A stretch of 64,000 nt of DNA from Procambarus clarkii. Its lineage: Eukaryota; Arthropoda; Malacostraca; Decapoda; Cambaridae. The notes under the pieces were generated by a model that saw only the letters and a list, made by a program, of their open reading frames with translations, was not told the origin of the DNA and did no database searches. This document shows, piece after piece, positions 23,501-61,336 of the stretch. Position 1 is the stretch's first letter. Every line of letters starts with the position of its first letter. Made by a program: the position numbers and the translations under genes. The stretch spans positions 3,015,181 through 3,079,180 of the forward strand of contig NC_091188.1 in NCBI RefSeq assembly GCF_040958095.1, in the 5' to 3' direction.

Positions 23501-26421
23501 ACCATTTGTGCAAGTCAAAACAGAAGTGTCTTCTAAACGTTTTCTGTGAAAAATTAAGACTTTCTGCCAGATGCCGAAATATTGTATATTTCTTATTAAT
23601 CAATCATTAGTAACATGCACTCTTCATAAATTAACCAAGTTTCCATTCTTAACTTTTTAAACTTAACCACGTTTAAAAAGAAGCGAATACTGGTGTGTGT
23701 GTACAGGTAAATTACAAAAAAAATTTATCCTTTCAGTGTGCCGTGTTTGTCAAATGAACATAGCCATCTGCACAAATCTTAAAATATTTGAATTAAAATT
23801 TCATGTTTCTTCTTTGAATATGAACTACAAAATACAGTATGGCAAAAACAAAAATTACAAATTTCATATCCTTTCTTGGATATATATATACACACAATTT
23901 TATATTAAATTTATATAGGGTTCCTAAAATTTTTATAGTTGCCCTTTTTTTTTTACATTATAATATTCAGGGAAACTAACTAAATAAAGGTGAAGAAAAT
24001 AAAATTCTTGTACTTGATATTTTTATAAATATTTTTGATGTAATAACGCAAAATGCTCCAAAAATTTCTAGTTAATGACTATTTATACACACTGTAATAA
24101 CGTTTATCCTATTATGTAGTAATGGCATATAAAATCTTGGTAATTACAGGTACAGTATTGAGTATAGCTGAAAATTAAGGAATGTACAATACAGATGTAT
24201 AAAATACATTTCTTTATAAAATAATTCATGCATCTGTAACAATAATCGAAGTGAATAGCATTAATTTAGCAATTAATACGGACAAAAAATCTTTAGACCA
24301 GCAGGTGCCAACCTTTCAGAGCTCATAGATCACTAAATTCATAATTTTAAATCCCGCGGATCACCAAATAAGAAATGATAGTTAATAAAGCAAACTATTT
24401 GATGCCATTACGGTATATATAACAGAAAATAGTTACATAAAGAAAAAAAATTCCCAGACCATCAGTTGGTGGTCTGATATTATAAACCATTATAATATTT
24501 TCTTATTATTAATAAATACCACCACTAATGTACACATCAGTACAGCAGTATTAATTTTTGTATTACAGGTAGTACAGTATTTTATTAGCCACACTTAGGC
24601 TAATAGAATCTTTATAACTTAATTTTTTATATTCATAACAGAGAATGGGATTTTTTCCCCATCAGTTTATCTGACCTTCAAAGCAGTCAACTTATGGTAG
24701 AGGTAGCACTGTATTATCTGGCTGCCCTTTGATAGCTGCCAGGTGGTAACAATACAATATTGCCCATTCTGCAGTCCAAGAATTATTGAGACATTGTTTG
24801 AAATGCACCTTGATTATGCTGCAATACTGGTCACACAGAAATAATTGTGGAAACATCAATAGTGCCAAATACTTTATAGCCATAAGAGGCACCACCTGTA
24901 CTTCCAAACCCAAATACTGTATGTATTAACTAGATTTAGCATAAAATTACATACAATAGTCTAACAACAAACTCACAAAATGTAGTACTATTACAAAGCA
25001 TAGTGAGCCAGACCTCATTTCCCAATAAACACTAATAGGTAAATAGTACCTTATCAGTAAAGATGCAAGGATTTCTCAGGATTTAATTTTATGACAAGAT
25101 TTAGGCTAGACAGTTTAATTTCTTCAAAGCAAAACAAAAATTGGGAAATAGTTTAATCATTACAGAACTAATCTAAGGACTTTTAAGTGTAGGATACAAT
25201 TTTGAGTAGTACCCAGAGTACAGCCTACTGTATCCAAAGAGCACTTTACACCATGAGTATATATCACACATTCACACTTCTTAAGTTGGGATCTATTATT
25301 TAGAATTATTAAATTATTCCTAAGAAAGAACTGCAAGTTTACTTTTTGTTATGCTCTGATAACCGAGACAATAGAATGTACGATTCAATCCCATCACAGT
25401 ACTTTACTAAAAATAGGAAAAATTTGTATCTTGCTATAATAAGTACACTTCATATTACTTACAGAATTCGAATGGAGTAGAGTTCAAAACCCAGCCCCAG
25501 AATGAACAGACTTATACTGAACCAGTGAGGACTGCACAATACACAATTATAGACAATACTTTTTATTTGAAAAGATAAATATAAAACAGCTTACATATGA
25601 CTGGGAGATGGTTTAAATAAAGACTGCCATAGGAAACACAAACTTAGCAAGACCACCATACTTAGCTACAGACTAGGCTTAATATACAGCACAAAATCAC
25701 GAGGGTATAATCCTGTACAGTACCAGCCATGTGGTAGCCAACGAGGTATGCTCAAATCGTACACGGGCACTTCGACAAAAGCTCAAATTCCAGTTGTCAA
25801 AACAGTATACTGTACTGTTTGGTTAGGTTGGGCAGGGTTAGACAGGTCTTAAAATCCAGTGGTAAATACTCTAGGGGTATGATGTGACCTGTCTCCATTC
25901 ACAGCCACCCCGGTAGTCTCTCAACCCTTAGCATATGCTACCGTGTAGGACAAGTTAACTGCTACGTGAACTAACATCCAACCCTTGTGTAAGCTAAGTA
26001 ACAAAATGATCTTTTCCTCACAAAATGAACATACTGGAGACCAGAGTGAGCCTATGATAAGTGAAGAGCTTCCCCGATAAATGACCGCTGGCCCGGCCTG
26101 GCCACCCCTCCCCACCACCATATATTGAGGCAGGAGCCGGGTGTCAGGCCTGCCTGTGGCCCCTGGGGGAGGAGTGAGTGTCAGGTGTCACCCCCACACC
26201 CCAGGAGACCTTCCCGAGAGTGCGGCAGCGCCCCTGGCGGCCGCCTCCTCACGCCTCTCTCTGCTGCCTCACCATCCTACAACAGTAACTCAGCACTCCA
26301 AAACTTGGCCCCCCTCAAGCTTGGGTGTGTTGTGCACGCTCACGCAGCTTACCGTAGCGGACAATTCGATTTCTACGGTGAAGGTCTGCTGTTGCAAGTT
26401 CTTAAGCGTTAGAACCACCAT
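5365..26421 (-). CDS. RAD23: RAD23 (UV excision repair protein RAD23 homolog), 10 exons
   Basis: Exons on the minus strand: 26421-26353, 23112-23034, 22813-22638, 22429-22245, 19472-19379, 17685-17526, 12596-12536, 12332-12205, 9281-9139, 5475-5365. All nine introns are GT-AG and all phases fit; the sum is 1206 nt, 401 aa plus stop, close to the usual 370-410 aa. Domains: ubiquitin-like residues 1-77 ([39 protein letters not shown]); Thr/Ser-rich linker 109-169; UBA1 about 180-225 ([16 protein letters not shown], then [19 protein letters not shown]); XPC-binding 255-312 ([19 protein letters not shown]); UBA2 352-401 ([20 protein letters not shown]), ending FSQTWD. Known role of the family: it carries ubiquitinated proteins to the proteasome and stabilises XPC in nucleotide excision repair. 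The gene spans 21 kb because of repeat-filled introns. No break is seen in the reading frame. Confidence 0.95.
6105..8395 (+). repeat. Unclassified composite repeat, copy A
   Basis: Blocks here recur, inverted, at 13.9-15.3 kb and 20.3-21.9 kb. Examples: GGCTCCCTGAA...GAGACCAAGAGCCAGAACC (6145-6230) matches the reverse complement of about 21770-21850. The stretch GGCCAAACCAACCAAGCATCAA...CTCGTTCTTCGCC (6800-6860) matches the complement of 14240-14310. TCGGACACCGAACAAGCAGCGCC (7822-7845) matches the complement of about 20910-20935. The copy has an internal 36-bp tandem array. Several overlapping open frames exist, but none shows a domain I recognise; class unknown. Confidence 0.6.
7024..7180 (+). 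repeat. 36-bp tandem array within composite repeat A
   Basis: About four copies of a 36-bp unit (GAAGAAAGAAATGAAAGAAC then ACTGTCCAAAGACCAA). Because 36 is divisible by three, every frame stays open across it, which explains the long repetitive frames on both strands; these are not evidence of a gene. Confidence 0.85.
9282..12204 (-). other. RAD23 intron 8
   Basis: No gene is seen. At 9705-9775 there is a short dispersed-looking repeat (GCCGGCGTATAAGAGGCAC) of the type that ends small DNA transposons, but no second end is identifiable. The remainder is AT-rich without recognised elements. Confidence 0.4.
13345..13560 (-). mobile_element. LINE 3' coding fragment
   Basis: It matches, in the same orientation, the segment at 46820-46960: GTAGTTACAGGATGAAA..CTATG, then CCCATCTT, then TTTGAAACTACTGAC. 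There the minus-strand translation gives the C-terminal end of a reverse-transcriptase protein (RWLEQIQ, FQS). This copy is short and degenerate. Confidence 0.5.
13950..15265 (-). repeat. Composite repeat, copy B
   Basis: Inverted relative to copy A. Shared blocks include the complement of CTCATTCTTCGCCGGAAAAGAGG (about 14236-14258) and the terminal GGAGCCACCGGGCTCACCCAGAAATTG (15217-15246). Copy C ends the same way (AGCCACCAGAGCTCGCCCAGAAATTGG), so 15246 is probably close to a true end of the repeat. Confidence 0.55.
15488..17178. mobile_element. Possible pogo/Tigger-like DNA transposon remnant
   Basis: The left end CAGTGTGTCCTCACTTGAAC is flanked by TA (15486-15487). The right end, read as complement, is TAGTGCATCCTCACTCTAAT, followed by TA (17179-17180). 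This gives imperfect inverted ends of about 16 bp and a TA target site, as in the Tc1/mariner/pogo group. No transposase-like frame survives inside, so the family call is inferential. Confidence 0.4.
17686..19378 (-). other. RAD23 intron 5
   Basis: AT-rich; no gene or classifiable element seen. Confidence 0.5.
20290..21895 (-). repeat. Composite repeat, copy C
   Basis: The minus strand aligns with copy A in several blocks, including GGTTCAGACACCAAGCAAGCAG (about 20935-20914) and GACTCCAACCTGCCCACAAC. It ends at about 21886 in the same GCCCAGAAATTGG motif as copy B. Confidence 0.55.
22028..22127. mobile_element. hAT-type MITE, 100 bp, with 8-bp target duplication
   Basis: The ends CAGTGGCTCCCAACC and, on the complement, CCCTGGCTCCCAACT form imperfect inverted repeats. 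Both sides carry the exact 8-bp duplication ATCTAAAT (22020-22027 and 22128-22135). The CAGTGGYTCCCAACC type of terminus and an 8-bp duplication are hallmarks of hAT elements. Confidence 0.8.
22454..22512. repeat. Two adjacent perfect palindromes in RAD23 intron 3
   Basis: Palindrome 1 covers 22454-22477 (24 bp, centred on ACTGTACAGT). Palindrome 2 covers 22481-22512 (32 bp, arms AGTATATTTTCACTGT). Both share the centre CTGTACAG. They lie in a 208-bp intron between two coding exons of RAD23. Confidence 0.9.
23113..26352 (-). other. RAD23 intron 1
   Basis: Mostly AT-rich with no recognised gene. At 24300-24480 a block with GGTGCCAACCTTT near one end and AGTTGGTGGTCTG near the other resembles a decayed hAT-type element. 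The last 250 bases (26110-26352), next to the first exon, are markedly GC- and CpG-richer and belong to the promoter-proximal region. Confidence 0.45.
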
Positions 26422-26560
26422 TTTCGGGCGTGTGATGCTGTAAATATTGGGTCACACGGCCTTGTTTGTCTCACTCCTGCTGAATAACAGCCGCCATGAG
26501 CCGTGACGTCACGTCCGGTATGTGGGGTTCCAGCACTGGCCGGCGCTACAGGGTGGCGCA
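26422..26560 (-). promoter_or_regulatory. RAD23 promoter region, TATA-less, with CRE palindrome
   Basis: Upstream of the RAD23 ATG (26421-26419) the sequence is GC/CpG-rich without a TATA box. It contains the full CRE/ATF palindrome TGACGTCA at 26504-26511, about 83 bases before the start codon. This fits a housekeeping CpG-type promoter; the start site itself cannot be located. Confidence 0.45.
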
Positions 26561-26564
26561 CAAC

Positions 26565-27015
26565 CTTCCACGCACGCTCCATATAACCCTCCACGCACAC
26601 GGCTATGTACCCTCCATGCACACACGTAACCTTCCACGTGCATGCTATCCTAAACGCACACGAACCCTGCCTTCCTCCTCCCTCAATATATAAGAAACAC
26701 TCCCATGTCCTCTTACCTAATACATCGCATTTTAAACGGAACCCACCAATGCGTCAAAATTGTGGGGGTTTTAGTAAAGATTTGAACGTTGGTAAAGGCA
26801 AAATAGTTGCATTTTTAACGGAGTGTCAACTAATCAAAAGCACACGAAACCCTCCACGCACATGCAATCACCTCCCACCCAACCCCACGCACACACATAT
26901 ATATATACGCAGCCTCCATGCACACAGCCTCCACGCACACGAAACCCTGTATATTCGTGTTCACGCAATTTAGCTGACACGCAACATACCATCCACGTAT
27001 GCACACACACACACA
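26565..27015 (+). repeat. Degenerate CCTCCACGCACACG repeats upstream of RAD23
   Basis: The phrase ACCCTCCACGCACACG and variants recur irregularly at 26565-26660 and 26845-27005, separated by unrelated sequence. They give Thr/His-rich frames that are not genes. There is a short TA and CA microsatellite at 26898 and 27001. Confidence 0.6.
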
Positions 27016-27059
27016 CAAGATACCCTCTAAATCAAGATATACGCCCTTCTGAACATAAG

Positions 27060-30000
27060 GTATCTATGCTTTGATACAGTAGTCCAAATGTGGGCCCATC
27101 AGAGATTTGTTCAGTTCATTAACCTCATATATATACGTATATATAAATATATACGTTTCCTTAAAGTCAAAGGTTCGTTTGACTATTCTTAGGGTTTATT
27201 TGTGTGTGTGTTTTGTTGTTGTTGTAGCTCCCACTTGTGCTGCTTTCAATGACTATGGTGGATTTTGATTCCTAGTCCCTTTTTTCTTCAATTTGCTGCA
27301 TGTTATAGTGTTGTTGATGTGATAGTTGTGATGTTCTCCTTGGCGTTCTCATTGACCACAAGCTGAATTTCCAGGGACACATTCTAAATATATAAAAAAA
27401 AGTATCAAAAACTGGTGGCATTCTTTCTAAGATCAGATATTATGTACCAGAATGTGGAATGACCTTCCCAACCATGTTAAAGACTGTACCTCTCTCAACC
27501 AGTTAAGATAAAAACGAAGCACTACCTAATAAATTCCCTGTAACCTACCTTACCCCTCTATTGTCAACCCATGTCTGTTTTTTTTAAACAACGCTGTTTG
27601 TCGACCTAATTGTATTTGTGCTGCTTTTTCAGCCATGTTCCCCCCTTTTTTTTATCTCTATTTTTATTTGTTCTCAACACATTTTATTCTTTATACTCAA
27701 TTAGTATTAAGCTTTAATCATTTAAGTTTTTCATGCCCGAAACGCTTTGCGTAATAGTGGCTTTAGGCATTGTATGTACTAGCCCTATCTATAAATCCAT
27801 CATTCTTTGTAAAATCTCTTGTATGTATGTACCTTACCTAAATAAACATTTATATTTATTATTTATTTATGTGCATTATTATGTCCTACATGCCAGGTCT
27901 TGCACTTGTTAATATTAAAAAGCACGTGCCAGACTTCCGACCATTTAAAGAGTTCATGTATAGTTCTTACTTTACCATAAATCTTAGTGTCATTGGCAAA
28001 ATTTGATAAAGTGGTTTGTAATATTCTCAACTTTGTCATTGATGTAAATGACAAAAAAGGTTGGCCCCAAGATTGACTCTTGCTTGTACTTGCTTATTAA
28101 ATTAATAAGACAGGAAGTTTTTAACAAAACCATATTGCGTTGATTTTACTATAGATAGTGCGCTGTGAGATTGTGAATAAAACCCTCTCTCCGGATTTTA
28201 TCTATTAGCCTGTACCAGCAAACTCTGGGTAAAGCACAAGAATATCTTCCAATATTCGTGAGTGAAAAAGTAATTACAGAGCTCAAAGTACACATACCCT
28301 ACATATCACATACTCTAGACACATATCACATAGTCATTGATAACAGGGCACTCATAAATAGTGTTGGAGAGTGTGTCCTAGAGATTGTTCACATAGTTTA
28401 CAATCGGAAAGTTCAACGCTGGCGGATTCATTATCTGCAGCCGTCTGCCATTGCCATAAGTATTGATATCCCAGCCTGATTCTGGCAGATATAATGTAAC
28501 ACTGCTTTGTGAGTATTTTGTAAGTTCTAAGGGATAGTTCCCCCTAGATTGGAACTATGCAACTGTCGCCCCAATTTTCAATGAAGATAGAAAGAGTTCA
28601 ACAGACAACTACGGTCCGATCAGCTTCATCTCACACATCTGTAAGCTCATGGAGAGAATCCTCAGGGAAGGAATCACCCGCCATCTTTCACTGAACAATC
28701 TTGTATAATCGACACAACATGAGTTTGTTTAAAAACAGATCCTGCCTTACAAACTTGTTCACATGTTTGGAAACGGTAACCAACCAAAGGCCTTCCGGTG
28801 GATGTAGTTTACATGGATTTGGCTAAAGCTTTTGATAAGGTACCATATGCAAGACTGCAAGGAAATTACAGGCCCAAGGAATAAATGGTAAAATATTAGA
28901 ATGGATAAAACAATGGTTGAAGGAAAGAAAACAAAGGGTCGTGCTAAATGGAAACGAATCTGAATGAAGTGCCACAAGGATGATAGGTGGGGTGCTGCAA
29001 GGGTTCGTTTTGGGACCTACCCTTTTTGTAGATGAGAATATTATACAACCACATCATCAAATTTGCAGATGACGCAAAGATTTATTGTAAAGCGAGAAAT
29101 ACATATACAAGCTAGGCGGCCAACAAGCTTGTATATGACTAATATTGTTATAACACCATATTGGACCCCCAGTGAAAAATGGTGATCGTTTAAAAAAGAA
29201 AAGTACTTATAACTCGAAATCAGGCTAAGTGGTCACAGGCATCATCTTCACTGTTTCAATTCGTTCTTCACGAGTTTGCGATGATCTAATGTAATGTCAA
29301 GATTATAATGATATTGCACCAGTCATGCTATATAATTTCTAGTTATGATCACCAGATATATCCTGACAACAACATTAGCAATTGTCTTATTTCACATGTA
29401 TCTACTTCTAGATGAACAGAGGCATCAGGTGAAAAGAAACGTTCCCCAAATCCTTCTACCCTCCCTCCTGAATTGACCCATGCAGGACCTTTCGACTCTG
29501 ACCCGACTTGGATGCATGTATGCAATTGGCACCAAGAACTGTTCCAACTTTTTTTTATTATTAACAAGCTTAGGTATACACAGCAATGTGTTGCTACTCT
29601 ATTCTGTATGAAAGATTACACAGTGTAGATAAAAAAAACTAGCTCTAAGGTCATCTAAGATCCCCATCTCGCAGGATGGTTAGTCATACATGGAATCAGG
29701 AGAGAACATGAAATGTGTCTGATCTAATAGCCCCCACTAGCAAAATCTGGGTACAGCACAAGAATATCTTCCAATATTCCTGAATGAATGAACTATGAAG
29801 TAATTACAGAGCTCAAAGTCCCTCATACCATTTGGTTTGAAATCCCTGATAACAGGGCAATCACAAATAAAGTGTCTATATTTGTATATATATATATATA
29901 TGTATATAAGAGTATGTCTTAGCTCTTGTACACATATTTTACAATTGGAATGTTCACCATTGGGGGAGCCATTACCTGCAGCCATCTGCCATAGATATCG

Positions 30001-30260
30001 ATATCCCAGCCTAATACTAGCAATTACAATTTCATACCTATCTAGTGGATGTTTTATGCTGCCCGTACATATAATCATCGGTTTTAAACATGTCAAAGCT
30101 CTTTATACTCGTGCTTTCTGGCCTTTGAGTGTCAGTAACTGCTCTTCTGTCTTCCTTAATTTCCTGAAATATTGCGGCTTTTACAGCAGTGATTGGAATG
30201 CCCAATCCAACTCAATTTCAGGCTTATCACATGGAGTACACTACTTAAAATATTTTCAAA
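27060..30260. mobile_element. Patchwork of LINE fragments between RAD23 and TMEM30
   Basis: Pieces in order: 27300-27860 (+), RT C-terminal end (FLGVLIDHKLNFQGHI, IRYYVP) followed by a 3' UTR with the CCCGAAACGCTTTGCG motif; 27863-28080 (-), RT fragment (NFANDTKIYGKV, FKWSEVWHVLFN); 28195-28505 (-), C-terminal zinc-knuckle-type end; 28530-29110 (+), RT part reading PISFISHICKLMERIL and WIKQWLKERKQRVVLNGNE; 29735-30260 (-), second copy of the C-terminal end (IRLGYRYLWQMA, CKIC, HTL, HFICDCPVI). All are broken by stops and truncated. A degenerate SINE tail may lie at 29385-29530 (-). No host gene is visible here. Confidence 0.7.
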
Positions 30261-30783
30261 TTTTAATTTAAGACTACCTTTTGCAGTCTTTGTTTTAACC
30301 ATTGTTTTATCCATTCTAGATGTTTATTCCAGGTGCTATAACAGCACTTTATGCATGCCTGTATGCATGCTTATGCAATTATCAAAAGCTTTAGAACCCC
30401 AAGAGCACTACATCAATTAGAAATCCGCTGTCTAAACTGCCACCACACATAATACGTTCTTATATGTATATATAAATAAATCAACATAACAAAATTTTAA
30501 ATTGGCTGACACCTGTCTAATTTTCTAAATAAGAGTTTTGAACAACTCTGTATTAAGTAACTCGATGATTTGCTCTTATATTTTGTTAGTTATTCATTTA
30601 TGAAAAATCACAATGCAATAATTATTGACGAAAACAAAGAGATATAGTTTCAATAAATGAATAACAGTGATATAAAGTGGAAATATTCGGAGAGTTGTTT
30701 TTCAAAGAGTTTAGATAACGAGGTCGGAAAGTGGCCGCCGTCAACAAGTCGATGAAGAAGAAGATAGGAAAGACTTGAGGAAA

Positions 30784-56997
<26,214 letters not shown>

Positions 56998-57751
56998 TCT
57001 ACCAACAGAAGACATCGGCTGGTAATACTAAAGAATTTTTTTTGTTTAAATCTCTCCTTATACATGATGGTTTTAGTGTTGTATTTATCTCAACTATTAA
57101 TGAAACATAAATGTATACATGTAATAATGAAATTAGTTACTTATGCTATAAAAATCTTACTATTCAAATTTTATTCACTTTTTTGTTTTAGATGATGGAA
57201 GCTCATTATTGTATATAAATATTAATGAATGGTAAATAACATAGGGAAATCGTTCATGAAAATCTGAAGACATTTTAGGATGAGTATTTCATGCGATCAT
57301 ATTTCTTGTGTTGGTGCCGGGTGTGTATTGCATTTCATTATGATTTAATAATGCGTGTAGGCTGCATGCTACTACATTATAGATCAATTTGCCTGTATTT
57401 CTTTGGAATTGAGATCTTTGATGTAGCCAATGCCACTTTTTTTCTTTTTGTATTACAAAACCAAAGAAGCTCATGGACTGAACTCTCAGTAAGAAGAAAA
57501 TATTTAGTTTTTTTTTTGTGCTTTCATATCAGTTTAGATTATATATTTAAAGGTAATGTGCTTAAATGTTTTATAAAGTATTAAATTCCAAGAAGCATGT
57601 GTGGAAATCATCCCACATCTCTGCAGCCTGGTTCATAGACAATTGAAGATATTAGTTTTATCTGAGATAGTAATGTGACTTATAATTTTATCTCTTCATT
57701 TCATTAATGTAATATAACTTTACAATATTTAAAATCTAATAACAATTATAT

Positions 57752-58029
57752 TAGGATAAAAAAACCCAAACATGTGTTTTTGTGAAATTTATGTAAGGAA
57801 TTTACACCAGGTCTTTTGTGCCCTCCTGAGTGCTTTATCAAGGTCTTGAGTGTGTGATTAGGACGAGACTTGCATCTCGACATCTAATCTATTTGATTAG
57901 ATGTCGAGGTGTAACTCTTGTCCTAATCACACACTCGGACCTTGATAAAGCACTCGGGAGAGTGCGAAAGACTTGGTGTAAATTCCTTACATAAATTTCA
58001 CAAAAATGCAAGTGTGGGTTTTTATCCTA
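57752..58029. repeat. Foldback element, 278 bp
   Basis: The outer arms AGGATAAAAAAACCCA and (complement) AGGATAAAAACCCACA lead into long near-perfect arms (TTTATGTAAGGAATTTACAC, AGTGCTTTATCAAGGTC, GTGTGTGATTAGGACGAGA, ATCTCGACATCTAATC) meeting at about 57897. The arms are about 130 bp each. Confidence 0.85.
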
Positions 58030-58796
58030 TGTTATCATGTCTGTGAGAAGATATTACCATTAGTAAAACAATTATGTTATTTAAGACATGCCTTTTGCCA
58101 TATGTATTTTTCCAGATTGTAAGTCAATATTGGAATGAATACAGTATATAGGTTATATTTTAATTAAAAATCAGTGCCTTTGGCATAATTTGGTTTATCC
58201 AGGGCTGGTGCTATTGAAAATTTACAACCCATCCATTTACTATCTGAAAGTACTATCTGAATTTACGTTCAAATAGTACTTTTTGTAACTATGTGAACCA
58301 TCATATATATATTGATGTAATGGACAATTGGGTAGCAGAATTTGGTACTATTCAAGTTATAGTTAAAAAAAACTTAAATATTCTTAGGCCTAGTATAGCA
58401 CATATATGTACTATATTAGGCGGATAGCGTGTATTAGGTCCAGGATGGTTAGGTTAGGTTGTGCTAATTTTATTAGTAACATAAACACTAAACCTTTTCT
58501 GGTTTGTCCAAATTCAATACAGTAGTACCAGATTCTACTCTAATTGTCCATTGTGTCAACAGATGTACGATGGTCCACATCCTTACTATATGTTATCTAA
58601 ACAGGAGGATGGGCTGAAATTTAGCAACTCGTCCTCCAGTTTTGATAGTACTTCCTGTAACTGTGGTCGATTGTACCAATATGTAGTAATGGAGCTCCAG
58701 TAAGCCACTTTTTGTATTTTTTTTTCTATAGAGATACAGTAGTCCTGAAAAAATAAAGCTATAACCAAATTTAAATATTCCTAGGCCTAGTAAAGC

Positions 58797-58808
58797 ATAT
58801 ATATATAT

Positions 58809-58842
<34 letters not shown>

Positions 58843-58863
58843 ATATATATTATATATATATAA

Positions 58864-58905
<42 letters not shown>

Positions 58906-58935
58906 ATATATTATATATATATATATTATATATGT
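58797..58935. repeat. Interrupted (TA)n microsatellite
   Basis: TA runs broken at intervals by an extra T (ATTATATA), giving a loose higher-order pattern. Confidence 0.85.
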
Positions 58936-59331
58936 GCTTGGCCTCAAATAGTGTGTATTAGGCCTAGGATAGTTAGGTTAGGTTAGTTTAGATTTTATTA
59001 GCAACATAAATAGTTTAGTTCATTTATTATACACCTCATACCCATCTTGTTGGCGGTAGTGGAAAGGGTTACAGAAGCACATAATGGGCTCAGAGACTGA
59101 ACCCCACAATTCATTTAGCTAAGCAAGTTAGTCTCGATGAGCTAGTTACAAAATTCAGTATAAGTTGTCACATCATCAATGGGTTCGAGATCGACCACAA
59201 GTACAGTTTCTAAATTTAGCAACTGACATGTGGCGAGCTGGTGTCACAATTGATGTGTTTGTCCTGCACACCCCCCCCCCCCCCTCCCAAATCCAGTGGG
59301 CAGCGGTGGATAAGTGACAATCACTTAGTTA

Positions 59332-59553
59332 CTACCTACAGTTAGCAAACTGGGGATATTTGGCTAAAATTTCTGGTAGGAGATAATTTTGAATGAAATA
59401 TTTACACATCGTTGGAACATTGGTTATAGAATTGTCTCTGAATTCATGTACCTTTTTGGTTTGTCCAAATTCAATACTACAAAAAAATCTTTCTGGTGGT
59501 CCATCACTACATATTTGTACTTTTGACCACATCGTTACTCCAAGTACTTTCAT
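59332..59553 (-). other. 73-codon frame of unknown nature, partly repeated at 58.5 kb
   Basis: It reads MKVLGVTMWSKVQICSDGPP, ERFFCSIEFGQTKKVHEFRD, NSITNVPTMCKYFIQNYLLP and so on. The core TATTGAATTTGGACAAACC and the upstream GATGTGG recur at about 58505-58590 in the same orientation. It could be a fragment of an unrecognised transposon gene. No function is assigned. Confidence 0.25.
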
Positions 59554-60385
59554 TTTAAAAGGATGGGTTGAAATTCACATACAGTACTATAACCCTAAAA
59601 AATCAGAGATGTTCTAATTCATGATGATAATGTGGACATTTCATGTGGCAATTAATTTATTTTTGTATTCAAGCTGGCACTATTCAGTTCCTCACAAAAG
59701 ACTTAATATACAAGATGGGAAGACAAGTAGGGATAACAGTAAAGGCACTGGGCTTATGTTTGATTCAAATGCTTTTATTAGTACTATATACAGTATTGTA
59801 AATGACGGGGGAAAAAAAAATAGATGTTGCACTTCGTCATTCTGAAAGTTAAGATATAATCTGCTCTAGAATTGGAAACTAATGCTATATTATATCGGTG
59901 TTAACAGTTTGTATTAAGTGTATAATAAAACTGTCCAATATTGGCTATTCACATTCTTATGTAAATACAGATTGAATGTGATTGATTTAATATGTTGATC
60001 TACACGACTAAAAGTATTGGTATTTCATATAATGTTTTCAAATTTAATTTACTGGTATATTTAAGATGCATATCTAGAAGATCTTGAATATTCTGTAACA
60101 AGAGACGGAGCTTTATAGCCATTCTGGCTTATGATCAACCCCACAACAGAAAATGGAGAAATGACGACGTTTCAGTCTGTCCTGGACCATTATCATGTTG
60201 TGTGATGGAAGAGTGTTAAGCTGTTCTGGCTTAACACTTTTTTATAATTACATAATGATGTAAATACTTATTGATTCTTATTCAGTACACACAATATTTA
60301 GCTTGGTGCAGTCATCTTTATTATGGTAATGTGTTTAGCAGAGAATGGTCTCCTTTTTATATACTGTATGTATGTATATGTCGTA

Positions 60386-61336
60386 CCTAACCCTTGGGCA
60401 TTGGCTATGGAAAAATAGTCATACCGATGTGCAAAAAAAAAAAATCTTTCATTATAGAATTATTAATTTGTATGCAAAATGTAAGGATCTGTAGACACCC
60501 CCCAGCTGGTGTCTACAGTTACCCCAAGCTGGTGTGTACAGTTACTCGAAAATAAGTGAATATTTGTCGTTTCATTGGGTGGAGGCACTCTTGAAAGGTC
60601 ATGTTGTGGGGTATGTGTGGCACCTGTCAAAGCCTCGTGCTGGACTTTGCTGACATTACCTGTAGTATTCTCTGATGTTTCACCATTTGTTTTTCTGTAT
60701 TTACAAGAATGTGTGTGTTGAGTAACTTGATAAATCACATAACACGTGATAATGTTTCAATTGATGATTGGTTTACCTGGTATACTCCATTACAACCAGT
60801 ATATAATAGTGAAAAGTATATAATAGTGATACGAACATAATATTCAATGGTGCTGGGCTCTGGGCGATGACATATGGCCTAATTAGCACCATATGGGCGA
60901 GAGTACAGATTGAGACAAAGGTGTAAGCCACCAACGTGCACCCACAGATGATAATCGTCTTATGACGACAACCGCATTCACCTAGTAAGTAACAGTATAT
61001 ACTAGTAACTAATGAAAGCAGGATTTTTATGGATATAAAAGCTCTCTGTCGATGTAAATAAAGTTAAAAGTGATAAAACAATCGGTGAAACATTGGAGGA
61101 TAAAACATGAAGCATTGACAAAAAGTCGAACACCAGGCATTGACAAGTGCCAAACGAAGCCTCGCAGAGCACCTTCACCCAGTGAAACAATAAATACTCA
61201 TATATTTTCATGGTTTTTCTTACACTCTGCATACAAATTATTAACTTTATAATTAAAAATTATTTCTTGGAATTTTTATAATTTTGTGCATAGGCAGGTA
61301 TGACCATTTCTCCATAGCCACTGTTTAAGGGTTAAG
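60386..61336. mobile_element. Foldback element of about 950 bp
   Basis: The left end CCTAACCCTTGGGCATTGGC and right end (complement) CTTAACCCTTAAACAGTGGC begin inverted arms that continue through GGCTATGGA, GGTCATACC-like and TAATTTGTATGC to about 60735 and 61085. Inner parts of both arms encode similar peptides (NGETSENTTG and IGETLEDKT-like; PNETTNIHLFS and PSETINTHIFS), so the arms derive from one sequence and have diverged. Confidence 0.7.

Noticed and set aside
58452-58990. GGTTAGGTTAGGTT as interstitial arthropod telomere repeat (TTAGG)
   Set aside because: Only two to three units at each place, inside a duplicated AT-rich block; far too few to claim telomeric origin.
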